Below, one piece after another: positions 1-8,242 of a stretch of 64,000 bases of DNA. Each line of letters starts with the position of its first letter. The first letter of the stretch is position 1. Under the pieces are notes generated by a model. The model ran no database searches. It was given only the letters and a program-made list of their open reading frames with translations, and was not told the DNA's origin. Made by a program: the position numbers and the translations under genes. Source of the DNA: Nitrospina sp. (GTDB lineage Bacteria; Nitrospinota; Nitrospinia; Nitrospinales; VA-1); assembly GCA_018653085.1 (NCBI GenBank), contig JABIAY010000046.1, forward strand, positions 1 through 64,000, in the 5' to 3' direction.

Positions 1-501
1 CCGCCCAACCGCGCTTATTTGAAACTGTACGAGGCCCTGACCCTGGCAGGCAAGCAACCGCAACCGGGAGAATTTTGCATCGATGTGGGAGGCAGTCCGG
101 GAGGGTGGGCCTGGGTGATTCACCAATGCGGCGCAGAGGTTTTAAGCATCGACCGTTCACCCCTGGACCCATCAATCTCAAATTTGCAGGGGATTTCGTT
201 CCAGAAACGCGACGCTTTCACATTACTGCCAGACGAGTTCCAGGCGCAGGATCGCCGCATTGACTGGCTGTTCTCAGATTTAATCTGTTACCCGGAAAAA
301 CTTTATGAATGGATCCTGCAATGGGTGGAATCGGGAAGTTGTAAAAACTTCATCTGCACTCTTAAATTTAAAGGCAAGCCGGATATTTCAATCATCGATA
401 AATTCGCCGCCATTCCCGACAGTCGGGTCCTGCACCTGTATCACAACAAAAATGAACTGACCTGGTTCAGGCTGAGCCAGCCAGCCGGGTCAGGCCCTTA
501 G
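1..501 (+). CDS. RlmM-like 2'-O-methyltransferase, C-terminal part (cut by window start)
   Basis: The reading frame is open from base 1, so the gene begins outside the window and only about 166 residues are visible. The frame opens with PPNRAYLKL, the lysine-bearing motif of the FtsJ/RlmM fold. The SAM-binding loop DVGGSPGGW follows, then an acidic SDLICYP strand and a CTLKFKG strand. These supply the K-D-K residues of the 2'-O-ribose methyltransferase tetrad. The end, LYHNKNELTWF, resembles the C-terminus of E. coli RlmM, which methylates C2498 of 23S rRNA. Ttg at 19 looks like a start but lies inside the AYLKL motif. The 3' end overlaps the convergent TPR gene by about 35 bases. Confidence 0.75.
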   Translation, partial: PPNRAYLKLYEALTLAGKQPQPGEFCIDVGGSPGGWAWVIHQCGAEVLSIDRSPLDPSISNLQGISFQKRDAFTLLPDEFQAQDRRIDWLFSDLICYPEKLYEWILQWVESGSCKNFICTLKFKGKPDISIIDKFAAIPDSRVLHLYHNKNELTWFRLSQPAGSGP

Positions 502-1138
502 CGGCATTCAAAATATCGGCCTTGCCCAGTTGCTCTGCCAGCAATACCGATTCATCCAGACAAAGTTCCAATTGCTCACGGTTCCCCGTCACCCAGTACA
601 AGGCGCACATGGAAAACAAAGGTTGCAGAATTTTCCGCGAGTCTTCCAGCTCCCGCCCCATCCGCACCCGATTCTGTAAAGTGGCGATGCCTCTCTCAAA
701 CGCTCCATATAAAGATGCAAAACGTTGTTCCGCTTTTATTTCCACATTTTTTTCCATCGCATCTTGCAAAATCTCCAACGCCTTATCCCAATCGCATTTT
801 CTCCAGAAAGTAATGCCCACTATAGAGAGGACCGCCACTTTTCCCTGACGGTCATCGGCTTTTTCAAACAAAGCCAGTGCTTCCCCAAAATAGTTAAGGG
901 CCTTTTGCAATTGTGCTTTTTCCCAGTAGGCCGTTCCCAGCGCCGCCAAGATCACCGCCTCCTGACCCGTCTCTCCCTTATTCCGGATTATTGGCAGCGT
1001 TTCCTTTAAACAGCGTAGGGCGCTATCAAACTTTCGTGCCTGCTGGTAGGCGTTGGCCAATGGAATGACCGCTTCCACCATTTCAGCCGCATTTTCCCTG
1101 GCACTATTAAATTTTTCTTCCAGTTCAATCAGTGTCAT
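467..1138 (-). CDS. TPR-repeat protein
   Basis: This 223-residue protein is built almost entirely of helical TPR-like repeats, for example YQQARKFDSALRCLKETL, AQLQKALNYFGEALALFEKA and KCDWDKALEILQDAMEK. There is no signal peptide, membrane segment or catalytic motif, so it is probably a cytoplasmic protein-interaction scaffold. It is convergent with the RlmM-like gene and its stop lies inside that gene. The glpE gene is divergent from its 5' end. Partner and pathway cannot be read from the sequence. Confidence 0.7.
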   Translation of the reverse strand: MTLIELEEKFNSARENAAEMVEAVIPLANAYQQARKFDSALRCLKETLPIIRNKGETGQEAVILAALGTAYWEKAQLQKALNYFGEALALFEKADDRQGKVAVLSIVGITFWRKCDWDKALEILQDAMEKNVEIKAEQRFASLYGAFERGIATLQNRVRMGRELEDSRKILQPLFSMCALYWVTGNREQLELCLDESVLLAEQLGKADILNAAKGLTRLAGSA

Positions 1139-1204
1139 TTAAATAAAACTTTTTCGTAGGTCGGTCATCTTATATATAGATGCCCACACTTCAATAAAGG
1201 AGCC

Positions 1205-1495
1205 ATGTTTAAAGAAATTGCCCCAGAAAAGGTACAGGAAATGCTGGAAGAGGGTTCCGTCAATGTGGTCGATATCCGCGATCCCGGCTCCTATTCCGCC
1301 GGACATATTCCCACAGCAGTATCCGTCAGCGACAGCACTGTCCAACAATTTATCGAATCTGCCGAGAAGGAGAAACCTCTGGTCGTCTGTTGTTACCACG
1401 GTATTTCCAGCCAGGGAGCCGCCGAATATTTCTCTGAAAACGGATTCAATGAAGTCTACAGCATGACCGGAGGCTACTCCGCCTGGCCCCACTAG
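1205..1495 (+). CDS. glpE: Thiosulfate sulfurtransferase GlpE (single-domain rhodanese)
   Basis: This is a 96-residue single rhodanese domain, the usual length for GlpE. The active-site loop reads CCYHGISSQGAA. The second cysteine starts the six-residue loop CYHGIS that accepts the sulfane sulfur as a persulfide, and it closely matches the CYHGNS loop of E. coli GlpE. The N-terminal VVDIRDPGSYSAGHIPTAV and the C-terminal VYSMTGGYSAW are standard rhodanese motifs. Aaagga at 1196-1201, just before the ATG, serves as ribosome binding site. It is a lone cytoplasmic gene followed directly by a hairpin repeat. Confidence 0.9.
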   Translation: MFKEIAPEKVQEMLEEGSVNVVDIRDPGSYSAGHIPTAVSVSDSTVQQFIESAEKEKPLVVCCYHGISSQGAAEYFSENGFNEVYSMTGGYSAWPH

Positions 1496-1496
1496 C

Positions 1497-1612
1497 CCGG
1501 AGAACCTCCGGGGGTAACTAGCAATAGCTGTTTCTGGCAAGCAAAGGGTTAACTCGGCTTAACGAGTCCTTGCTCCATTGCCACCAGCGGCTCGCTGGCT
1601 ACGCCAGTAGGC
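1497..1612 (-). repeat. Mosaic hairpin repeat, copy 1
   Basis: This is a member of the dispersed intergenic family. It holds a small hairpin (gcccggagaacctccggggg), a core containing GCAAAGGGTTAACTCGGC, and a perfect hairpin CCAGCG-GCT-CGCTGG at 1584-1598. Read on the minus strand, that hairpin begins at the base after the mtnP stop codon (1599-1601). The last residues of MtnP (GLLA, stop) lie in a second small hairpin, ctggctacgccag. The core appears reverse-complemented at about 22.8, 27.4, 36.2, 37.7 and 48.6 kb. Confidence 0.8.
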
Positions 1613-2462
1613 CTTTGTCTTTGTAGCGGCGCAGGGCATCCGGGCAATTGCAGGTGCGTTCAACTCCCTGCAAACTTTCAAATACCGTGCGGATCAGCTC
1701 GGGAAATTTTTGTATCGCCGCATCGACCTGTTTTCGTTCTTCTTCTGTTTGCATGCCTTCAAACAACTCGCCTTTTTTAAATTCTCTGGGCTTGACCCCT
1801 TCGGCATAATTCGTCAGGTAACAAAACGGCGTGTAGCACATTTCCATCTCGCGGGCGAGAAAAGCTTCCGGGGCAAGGGTCATGCCCACAAGGTCCGCGC
1901 CCAGTATGCGTAGTTTGCGGATCTCGGCAGGAGTTTCCAAACGCGGTCCTTCGGTACAGGCATAGACCGCCTGCTCATGATGGGGCAGTCCACTCGCGTG
2001 CAGGGTCTCATGCAGGGTGCCTGCAACCTGTGGGCAGAACGGATGGTTCATACGAATGAACCCGATACCGGTATCTTTGAAAAACGTGGTCTCCCGGTTA
2101 CGGGTCTCATCAATGATATCGTGCGGCACTACAAAATCTCCCGGCTTGAATGCCGTATTGATAATTCCCGGACCCGACCAGGAAATTATCCTTTGAACGC
2201 CGCAATCTTTGAGGGCACGAACATTAGCCCGGTAATTCACAAACGGAGCCGTCAGGGAATAATCGGTTTCTCCATGACGGGATAAAAATAAAAATTCCTG
2301 CCCGGAAAAACTAAAATGGTGGATGGGCGCACTTTTGCCATAAGGGGTGTCGAGAACTTCACAGGCCTTTTCCTGACCCAGAGTCTGCCCGGTGAGAAGA
2401 TGATAGGCCCCACTGCCACCGATCACCGCAATGGGAACCGTAAACGGGACGGGTTCAGTCAT
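1599..2462 (-). CDS. mtnP: MTAP/PNP-family nucleoside phosphorylase (MtnP-like, possibly MTI-specific)
   Basis: This 287-residue protein has the MTAP-family fold: phosphate-binding IGGSG near residue 15, RHGE at 62-65, VNYRAN at 75-80, the GPRLETPAEIRKLR segment at 172-185 and the MTLAPEAFLARE segment at 194-205. The family phosphorolyses 5'-methylthioadenosine or related nucleosides for methionine and purine salvage. The base-specificity loop reads TNYAEG (217-222), where human MTAP has TDYD with the aspartates that recognise the 6-amino group. Asn/Ala here suggest a 6-oxopurine substrate such as methylthioinosine. It ends inside a hairpin repeat. The carbonic-anhydrase-like gene lies 5 bases upstream, so the two are probably cotranscribed. 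Confidence 0.82.
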   Translation of the reverse strand: MTEPVPFTVPIAVIGGSGAYHLLTGQTLGQEKACEVLDTPYGKSAPIHHFSFSGQEFLFLSRHGETDYSLTAPFVNYRANVRALKDCGVQRIISWSGPGIINTAFKPGDFVVPHDIIDETRNRETTFFKDTGIGFIRMNHPFCPQVAGTLHETLHASGLPHHEQAVYACTEGPRLETPAEIRKLRILGADLVGMTLAPEAFLAREMEMCYTPFCYLTNYAEGVKPREFKKGELFEGMQTEEERKQVDAAIQKFPELIRTVFESLQGVERTCNCPDALRRYKDKGLLA

Positions 2463-2467
2463 ATGCC

Positions 2468-2974
2468 TTAATCGAGGTAGGTTTCAATATCGCCGACATA
2501 ATTGGCGGCCGATTCGCGGATGCCGCGAATTTCTTCTTCAGTCAGTTCCCGCTTTACTTTCGCTGGCGACCCTACCACCAGACTTTTCGGCGGAATTTTC
2601 GTGTTCGGGGTCACCAGGGAACCGGCTCCTACAATAGACTGTTCCCCCACTTCCGAGCCATCCATAACAATCGCACCCATACCAATGAGGCATTGCGATC
2701 CAATAGTGCAGGCGTGCAGGGTGACGTTGTGGCCTACCGTCACCTCATCGCCAATAATCAATGGCAGGGTTTTGCGCGCCACGTGCAGGACACAGCCATC
2801 CTGAATATTGGTACGCTTACCAATGCGGATATGGTTGACGTCTCCCCGAATCACCGCGTTGAACCACACACTGCTCTCTTCACCAATCTTTACATCACCG
2901 ATGATCTGCGCGCTTTCCACCACCAGGGTAGAATCATCAATCTCCGGCTTCTGTCCTTTAAAAGGATGAATCAT
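2468..2974 (-). CDS. Gamma-carbonic anhydrase family protein (YrdA/PaaY type)
   Basis: This 168-residue left-handed beta-helix protein carries hexapeptide repeats, for example SAQIIGDVKIGEESSVWFNA, VIRGDVNHIRIG and TNIQDGCVLHV. Three candidate zinc-ligand histidines lie in CVLHV, TVGHNV and TLHACTIG. The QDGCVLH and GMGAIVMDG segments are typical of the YrdA/PaaY/CaiE branch. Many members of that branch are metal-binding trimers of uncertain substrate, so carbonic anhydrase activity is only a possibility. The ATG at 2974 gives the full canonical N-terminus. It is the first gene of a pair with mtnP. Confidence 0.85.
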   Translation of the reverse strand: MIHPFKGQKPEIDDSTLVVESAQIIGDVKIGEESSVWFNAVIRGDVNHIRIGKRTNIQDGCVLHVARKTLPLIIGDEVTVGHNVTLHACTIGSQCLIGMGAIVMDGSEVGEQSIVGAGSLVTPNTKIPPKSLVVGSPAKVKRELTEEEIRGIRESAANYVGDIETYLD

Positions 2975-3033
2975 GTTGAATTCCTAAAAAATAGTCTGAA
3001 AATTTCTGAAATTGTATCATAAAAATAACACGA

Positions 3034-3789
3034 TCACTCAGATTGAGAGATGTCCTGCACAACCTTGTCGCGAACGGCCCGATAACTTTTTTCTGCCAGA
3101 GTTTGCCGGTTCGGGCCCGCTGAAATTTCCGGCAATACCATTACGGTCGCTTCAAGTCGGGGGGTTTTCAGCAGTCCCATAATATGCTCGAAAAAACTAT
3201 TCCCATAATGGGCAATGGTCGGCTGATTATCATCATGATAACGAATCGTCACAGGCACCACAGGCCGGCTGGCAAGAACCGCCGCCTGAAACACTGCCGA
3301 CTTGAAAGGCACCACATCGGTTCCGTCGGTCGCCTGGGCTTCGGGAAACAGGATCACCGAATGGTCGGCGTTCAACCGCTCCTCAATTTCCCGGATGACG
3401 GCTTTCACCTGATGGCGTTTGCTCCTGTCGGCAAAGATGGTGATTCCCAACCGAGCCAACCAACTGAACAGGGGCCAGTCGGCGATTTCGGATTTCGAGA
3501 CAAAGAACCCTTTAAAACACGCACCCAAAATAAAAATATCCGGTGAGCCCACATGGTTGGCGACAATCAGCGAGCCTGATTTTATATTTACGTCTCCTTC
3601 AATACGGATTTGGATATTGAAAATCAAACACGTTACGCGCGCCCACCACTGCGCAAAAAAGGCGATCCAATTTAGCAGTCGTGCCCGTGACATAAAAAAT
3701 AAAATATGCCCACACGCTCCGATGATCGCAAACACCACGAACACCCCGATATAAGCGCCTATTCGAATGACTGCAAGACAATGTCTCAT
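3034..3789 (-). CDS. 1-acyl-sn-glycerol-3-phosphate acyltransferase family protein (PlsC-like)
   Basis: The 251 residues begin with a hydrophobic segment (VIRIGAYIGVFVVFAIIGA), followed by the acyltransferase HX4D motif NHVGSPD. Further on is FPEAQATDGTDV, the counterpart of the FPEGTRS substrate-binding motif. FPEA in place of FPEG is common in the branch that includes lyso-ornithine-lipid and other lysophospholipid acyltransferases, so the exact acceptor is unclear. It is a membrane-associated enzyme of phospholipid synthesis. The gene is monocistronic or loosely linked to the mtnP pair about 60 bases downstream. Confidence 0.85.
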   Translation of the reverse strand: MRHCLAVIRIGAYIGVFVVFAIIGACGHILFFMSRARLLNWIAFFAQWWARVTCLIFNIQIRIEGDVNIKSGSLIVANHVGSPDIFILGACFKGFFVSKSEIADWPLFSWLARLGITIFADRSKRHQVKAVIREIEERLNADHSVILFPEAQATDGTDVVPFKSAVFQAAVLASRPVVPVTIRYHDDNQPTIAHYGNSFFEHIMGLLKTPRLEATVMVLPEISAGPNRQTLAEKSYRAVRDKVVQDISQSE

Positions 3790-3852
3790 AAAAAATTTTT
3801 AGCCAGTATATTGCAGGAGTCAATGAGAAAGAAATGGACTCAACTATATTAT

Positions 3853-3940
3853 CCCCCTCATCCCAGCCTTCTCCCTCCAGGGGAGAAGGAACTTTTTGCT
3901 TCCTCTCCCTTGAAGGGAGAGGATTGAGGTGAGGGTGGTT
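3853..3940. repeat. Type A repeat, copy 1 (88 bp)
   Basis: This 88-bp unit recurs at 9976-10063 in the same orientation with only a few differences. It contains two strong hairpins, CTTCTCCCT/AGGGGAGAAG and CTCTCCCTT/AAGGGAGAG. The unit lies between the 5' ends of the acyltransferase and the 3' end of the SGNH hydrolase. No ORF is supported in it. Confidence 0.85.
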
Positions 3941-3987
3941 TAATAATGTTTCAACCTACACACAGTAATACTCATGTAATATGCAGA

Positions 3988-4761
3988 CTAGAAAAATTCT
4001 TTTGGCTTTTTTGTAATCCTCAGCATATCAGAAGCAATCAGGCGGCTGAGGTTATCGCAGAGGGAAAGCACCACGGAACCCGGCCCGATGCTCCTGCCCG
4101 GTGCCGCACCCAGCACCGATAAAATTTCATTGGCAATACGCGACCAGGCAAGATGACTTTTCAACAGACTAAAATGGATTTTATCCAGGCCGCAGAACGT
4201 GCCCAGTCCGCTCACCAGATGAACCTGCCTGTTCTCCTGCGATTTTTCCTCAAGATAATGATTCACTCTTTTCACCGCCGCATCAGCCTGGTCAAAAGTT
4301 ACCGGACTTTTTGGATAAAAGAGGGCCCGCAACAATTTAAAAGAAGTCTTTCCCATATCCCGGGATACATTCACGTGAATGGAAGTCACAAAGATTTCCG
4401 CGTTCCAGTGCCGGGCTTTTTCGATCAGAGCATCCAGACATTCGATGAGAGACTCGCCCGGAATTCCATACATGATGTCATTGCCAATATCGGTAAGGAG
4501 CACGGCAACCCGCCCCCCCTGCTCTGCAAAACTTTCGGCAGACTTCATGACCCTGCATTCGCCGATGGGCGTGTAGGAAAAATTAAGCAGTCCTCCTCTA
4601 ACACAATAGCCCCGGCCTGGTCCCAGCGCGTTGATAAACCGGCTCGGTGAAATACTTTGGGAAAGATGCCGGGTCAGTGCAGAGTAACCCCGCGCCAGGT
4701 TGCTGGCCCCCAACAACACAAAGAGAAATTCAGGGTCGGAATGTCGAGAGCTGGTTTGCAT
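3988..4761 (-). CDS. SGNH/GDSL-like hydrolase family protein
   Basis: The protein starts with FLFVLLGASNLARGYSAL, where GASN stands in the position of the GDS nucleophile block. A GNDIMYG segment matches the block III GxND motif, and DKIHFSL near the C-terminus matches the block V D-x-x-H motif. The substrate is unknown; SGNH enzymes act on esters of lipids or glycans. I place the start at the ATG at 4761 (MQTSSRHS). The longer frame from 4785 begins with a GTG in a type B repeat that yields the same MIYN residues in front of another, unrelated gene at 21533. Confidence 0.65.
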   Translation of the reverse strand: MQTSSRHSDPEFLFVLLGASNLARGYSALTRHLSQSISPSRFINALGPGRGYCVRGGLLNFSYTPIGECRVMKSAESFAEQGGRVAVLLTDIGNDIMYGIPGESLIECLDALIEKARHWNAEIFVTSIHVNVSRDMGKTSFKLLRALFYPKSPVTFDQADAAVKRVNHYLEEKSQENRQVHLVSGLGTFCGLDKIHFSLLKSHLAWSRIANEILSVLGAAPGRSIGPGSVVLSLCDNLSRLIASDMLRITKKPKEFF

Positions 4762-4775
4762 AGTGTGCGAGAAGT

Positions 4776-5041
4776 TGTAAATCACCCCAGCCCCTCTTTA
4801 AAAAGAGGGGTCCATTAAGCTCCCCCTTCCACGCCCCTTAGCAGGGGAGGCAGGTAGCAAGGACTCGTTGAGCCGAGCTAACTCTTCGTCCGCAGTAAAA
4901 AGCTATTGCTCATTGCCACCGGCGGCTCGCCGGCGCCTAGTGGCCCACTCCCGTGGGAGGGAATACAGCAAAAGCTCATCAAGCCGAGAGCATCGTTGCT
5001 AGCCAGCAAAAGTTATTGCACGCTGGCCCCACGCCTAGTGG
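4776..5041. repeat. Composite mosaic repeat: type B unit plus two hairpin-core units
   Basis: The stretch of about 250 bases between two minus-strand genes is made wholly of repeat modules. First is a type B unit (caccccagcccctcttt, then AAAGAGGGG hairpin) at 4776-4832, then ccccttagcagggg. A core with GAGCTAACTCTTCG follows, then the perfect hairpin CCGGCG-GCT-CGCCGG at 4919-4933 and CCCAC-TCCC-GTGGG at 4944-4957. A second core ends with CCACGCCTAGTGG at 5029-5041. The stop codon of the protease gene (5035-5037) is inside this last hairpin. Compared with copy 1, one stem pair is changed on both sides (A-T to G-C). Confidence 0.8.
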
Positions 5042-5934
5042 CGGAAACGGTCCGGCAGGCCGGAAATGGAAGCCCGGGTTAGCAGTTTCTGGTGCAGGTT
5101 CTTATAGAAGTCCACTGTCTTCTGCATATTCGGAGCCTTTTCATGTCCCCGCCGCTGTAGGAAACCTGCTTGAGTAGAATAATTTTTAATGGTTGAGTCG
5201 TAATGTTCAAACCGGCTTTTCCACCAGTTCCCCGATTTGCCATCCCATGCCAGTTCGTTCGGGTCTTGCGGAGGCCTTAAAGTAAGTCGTTTATTGGTGC
5301 GATCAATTTCAAAGCGGAAGTCCCCAAGAAAGCTCATCCCCATCAGGCCATCAATTCCCTTGATATGACTGTTGATGGAAGCTTCAACCAATCGGGTTTC
5401 GGCGGCCCCCAGGGCAACGGTTTCGAGCGCCACCAGCGGCATCCACTCTTCTCCCCCGGCGGTACTGAAAGGCAACATGGCAGAGTCGGAGTAGGGCGAA
5501 ATTCCCAGTTGACGGCCAATCTCTTCGGTCAGGGTGATGAGGGAGGCACCGGTATCCAGCATTAACCGGGCCTTGACCCGGCCATTGAGAACCGTATCGA
5601 CTAAAAAATTTCCCCCGCTTATGGGAATGAGGGGAATCTGAATTTCCTGGTTTTGTGAAACCAATCCTGGAAGTTCCAGGGGAGCAGAAGGAGCCGGAGT
5701 GGAACGATAGGCACCGCGACCTTCACGATGCTTGCGGACCCCTTTTTCGCTTTCGCGGTACTGTTTTGGAATTTTAGAAAGGTCGTCGGTGAAATGGATG
5801 GCACCTGTGTCATCCCGGTAAGAAAAAACGCCAGCGAGACTGTTGACAACCTGCGCCACACAGGAAACAACAAAAAGAACCAGCGCCAAACGGACAACAA
5901 GGGAAACTCTATTCAATTTCAATCGGGCTGACAT
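5035..5934 (-). CDS. DUF4124 domain fused to retropepsin-like aspartyl protease, exported
   Basis: A hydrophobic signal or anchor (VVRLALVLFVVSCVAQVV) is followed by a DUF4124-type segment (VFSYRDDTGAIHFTDDLSKI). A Pro-rich linker leads to a retropepsin-like domain with the catalytic LDTGAS motif and IDGLMGMSFLG, which resembles the family's second conserved glycine motif. Single-domain retropepsins dimerise, so one DTG per chain is expected. The likely site of action is the periplasm. I prefer the ATG at 5934 (MSARLKLNR); a longer frame starts at 5958. Either overlaps the end of ftsK, suggesting cotranscription with nadB-ftsK. The last residues and the stop lie in the hairpin CCACTAGGCGTGG. 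Confidence 0.75.
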   Translation of the reverse strand: MSARLKLNRVSLVVRLALVLFVVSCVAQVVNSLAGVFSYRDDTGAIHFTDDLSKIPKQYRESEKGVRKHREGRGAYRSTPAPSAPLELPGLVSQNQEIQIPLIPISGGNFLVDTVLNGRVKARLMLDTGASLITLTEEIGRQLGISPYSDSAMLPFSTAGGEEWMPLVALETVALGAAETRLVEASINSHIKGIDGLMGMSFLGDFRFEIDRTNKRLTLRPPQDPNELAWDGKSGNWWKSRFEHYDSTIKNYSTQAGFLQRRGHEKAPNMQKTVDFYKNLHQKLLTRASISGLPDRFRH

Positions 5935-8242
5935 AGACTTCGCGAGGCCTGACTCCATCAGATGGACCCACCACCCCTTCTCGCTCCATAGTTTCTATGA
6001 TTCGTGCCGCCCGATTATAGCCTATTCTCAAACGCCGTTGAATATAAGAAATGGAAGCCTGCCGGTCTTTAGCAACAATGGCAAGAGCTTCATCGTATTT
6101 TTCATCGAACTCTTCTGCCTCTTCTCCCTTTTGCTCCTCTTCTGCCACAACCGAATCGAAGATGTCTTCCTGATAATGGGGTTTCGCCTGTTTCTTGATG
6201 AAGTCCACAATACGTTGTATCTCCGCATCGCTGACCATGACCCCGTGCAGGCGTTGAAGCTTCGTGGTTCCCGGAGGCAGAAACAACATATCGCCTTTAC
6301 CGAGAAGCTTGTCGGCACCCATGGCATCCAGAATGGTACGCGAATCGACTCTGGAAGTGACTTTATAAGACATGCGTGTGGGAAAATTCGCCTTGATGAT
6401 TCCCGTCAAGACATCCACCGAAGGACGTTGCGTGGCAACGATCAAATGAATGCCTGCGGCCCGCGCCATCTGCGCCAGCCGGGTCAACGAGTCTTCCACG
6501 CCTTTGGATGCGACCATCATGAGGTCGGCCAACTCATCGATCAGGATAACAACGTAGGGAAGTTTGGCTGGCGGTTCCGGCAGAACCTCTTCGTCATCCT
6601 CATCTTCGTCCGTTGCGGGTTTGACCCCTTTATTGGTCTTTTGGTGTTTTTTCAATTCCAGGTCATATTCTTTCTGGAGTTTCTCCGCCAGTTCGTTGAA
6701 GCCGCCAATATTACGCACCCCCCTCTCGGCCATCATTTTGTAACGCGACTCCATTTCGCTGACCGCCCACTGAAGCGCGGCGGCGGCTTTTTTAGGATTG
6801 GTGACCACTGGAGAAATAAGATGCGGAATGCCATCATAGACCGACAGTTCCAGCATCTTCGGATCAATCATGATCAATTTGACTTCATCCGGTGTCGCAT
6901 TCAAAAGGATGCTGCAGATCATGGCATTGAGTCCGACACTCTTGCCCGACCCGGTTGAGCCCGCCATGAGCAAATGCGGAGTGGTCGCCAGATCCTGCAC
7001 CGCCGGTTCCCCGGTAATATCTTTTCCGATTGCCAGCGTGAGCTTGGACTGCGGCAACTGAAACTCATCGGACGTCATGACCTCTTTAAAATAAATAGTC
7101 TCGCGCCGTATATTGGGAATCTCGATGCCGACAACGGGCTTACCCGGTACAGGAGCGAGAATGCGGAGCCCTACGCAACGCATGGCTAACGACAAATCAT
7201 CTGTCAGGGAAACAATACGGCTGACTTTAATTCCCGGTGCCGGCTCATATTCAAACAAAGTGATAACAGGACCGGGAAGAACCTGAACCACCCGTCCTTC
7301 AATGCCAAAGTCCAATAATTTTTTTTCCAGAATGGCACTGCTGGCGAGAATCTCATCTCTGGCTTTCTCCGTCTGCGTTCCCTCGTCTGGTGGAGGATCC
7401 TGCAACAACGAAAGCGGAGGAACCTGATATTTGCCGGATGTACTCATGAAAGCAAAATGATCCTGAACCACGAACTCGGCCTTCTCTTCTTTTTTCTTGT
7501 TCCCCGGTTTCTCCACAGGGATCGGCTCGGACCGATTGCGGGTGACGATCACTGGCTCGATGGTCGGTTTATTAACTTTCTGCAATGCCTCTCGCGCTGT
7601 TTGGGCAGTCTCGATCATAGCCCGAATAGCTGACAGACTTTTTAAAACTATATTTTTTACTCCAACTCCCGCCAACATCAAACTTGCGACCAGAACTTTG
7701 AACAGGGTTGCGCCTCTCTCAACCAACACATTGACAGGAATACGCGTCATCACTAAAAAAGCCACGAACAATAAGGTAATCAGGGTCAGCACCGCTCCTG
7801 ACGGATTCAACCAGGCCACCAGAAACCCACCCAGGCCATGACCGATCAAACCACCAACCGGAACCGCCTGACCAAAAAAAGGATCAACCGTGAACTGAAT
7901 GGATAGCAGGGAACACAGTCCGACCAAAAACAAAATCCCCGAACTCATGATCAACAACCAGTTGTGGAAATCTTTTCCTCGAATCAAAGCCCAGCCCAAA
8001 AATGCCATGATCACCGGAAAGAAAAACGAACCACTGCCAAAAACGCGGGCCAGTCCATCGGAAAAATAAGCCCCGACCATGCCAACGGAATTTGCCACGT
8101 CCCCGCCTGTAACACTTTTGTTGAAAGACGGATCATCAGGGGAAAAAGTCATTAACGCCATAAAGCCAAACACAGTGAAGGCAAGCGCAACCACTCCAAA
8201 AAAATCTCTGATCAATACGGGTACTGTTTTTTCTTCACTCAT
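5909..8242 (-). CDS. ftsK: DNA translocase FtsK
   Basis: This 777-residue protein has an N-terminal region of about four membrane segments (residues 15-190), a linker, and the FtsK/SpoIIIE motor. Walker A is AGSTGSGKSVGLNAM and Walker B is YVVILIDELADLMM, followed by the ATQRPSVDVLTG motif. The C-terminal winged-helix gamma domain (AIVAKDRQASISYIQRRL, then GYNRAARIIE) reads KOPS-type sequences. FtsK pumps chromosome termini through the division septum and activates XerCD. It overlaps nadB by 8 bases upstream and the protease gene downstream. Length is at the compact end of the family, with a short linker. Confidence 0.97.
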   Translation of the reverse strand: MSEEKTVPVLIRDFFGVVALAFTVFGFMALMTFSPDDPSFNKSVTGGDVANSVGMVGAYFSDGLARVFGSGSFFFPVIMAFLGWALIRGKDFHNWLLIMSSGILFLVGLCSLLSIQFTVDPFFGQAVPVGGLIGHGLGGFLVAWLNPSGAVLTLITLLFVAFLVMTRIPVNVLVERGATLFKVLVASLMLAGVGVKNIVLKSLSAIRAMIETAQTAREALQKVNKPTIEPVIVTRNRSEPIPVEKPGNKKKEEKAEFVVQDHFAFMSTSGKYQVPPLSLLQDPPPDEGTQTEKARDEILASSAILEKKLLDFGIEGRVVQVLPGPVITLFEYEPAPGIKVSRIVSLTDDLSLAMRCVGLRILAPVPGKPVVGIEIPNIRRETIYFKEVMTSDEFQLPQSKLTLAIGKDITGEPAVQDLATTPHLLMAGSTGSGKSVGLNAMICSILLNATPDEVKLIMIDPKMLELSVYDGIPHLISPVVTNPKKAAAALQWAVSEMESRYKMMAERGVRNIGGFNELAEKLQKEYDLELKKHQKTNKGVKPATDEDEDDEEVLPEPPAKLPYVVILIDELADLMMVASKGVEDSLTRLAQMARAAGIHLIVATQRPSVDVLTGIIKANFPTRMSYKVTSRVDSRTILDAMGADKLLGKGDMLFLPPGTTKLQRLHGVMVSDAEIQRIVDFIKKQAKPHYQEDIFDSVVAEEEQKGEEAEEFDEKYDEALAIVAKDRQASISYIQRRLRIGYNRAARIIETMEREGVVGPSDGVRPREVYVSPIEIE

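Noticed and set aside
5843..6958. Long plus-strand ORF (371 residues) antisense to ftsK
   Set aside because: Shadow of the strongly conserved ftsK motor domain. It has no recognisable motif and no ribosome binding site.
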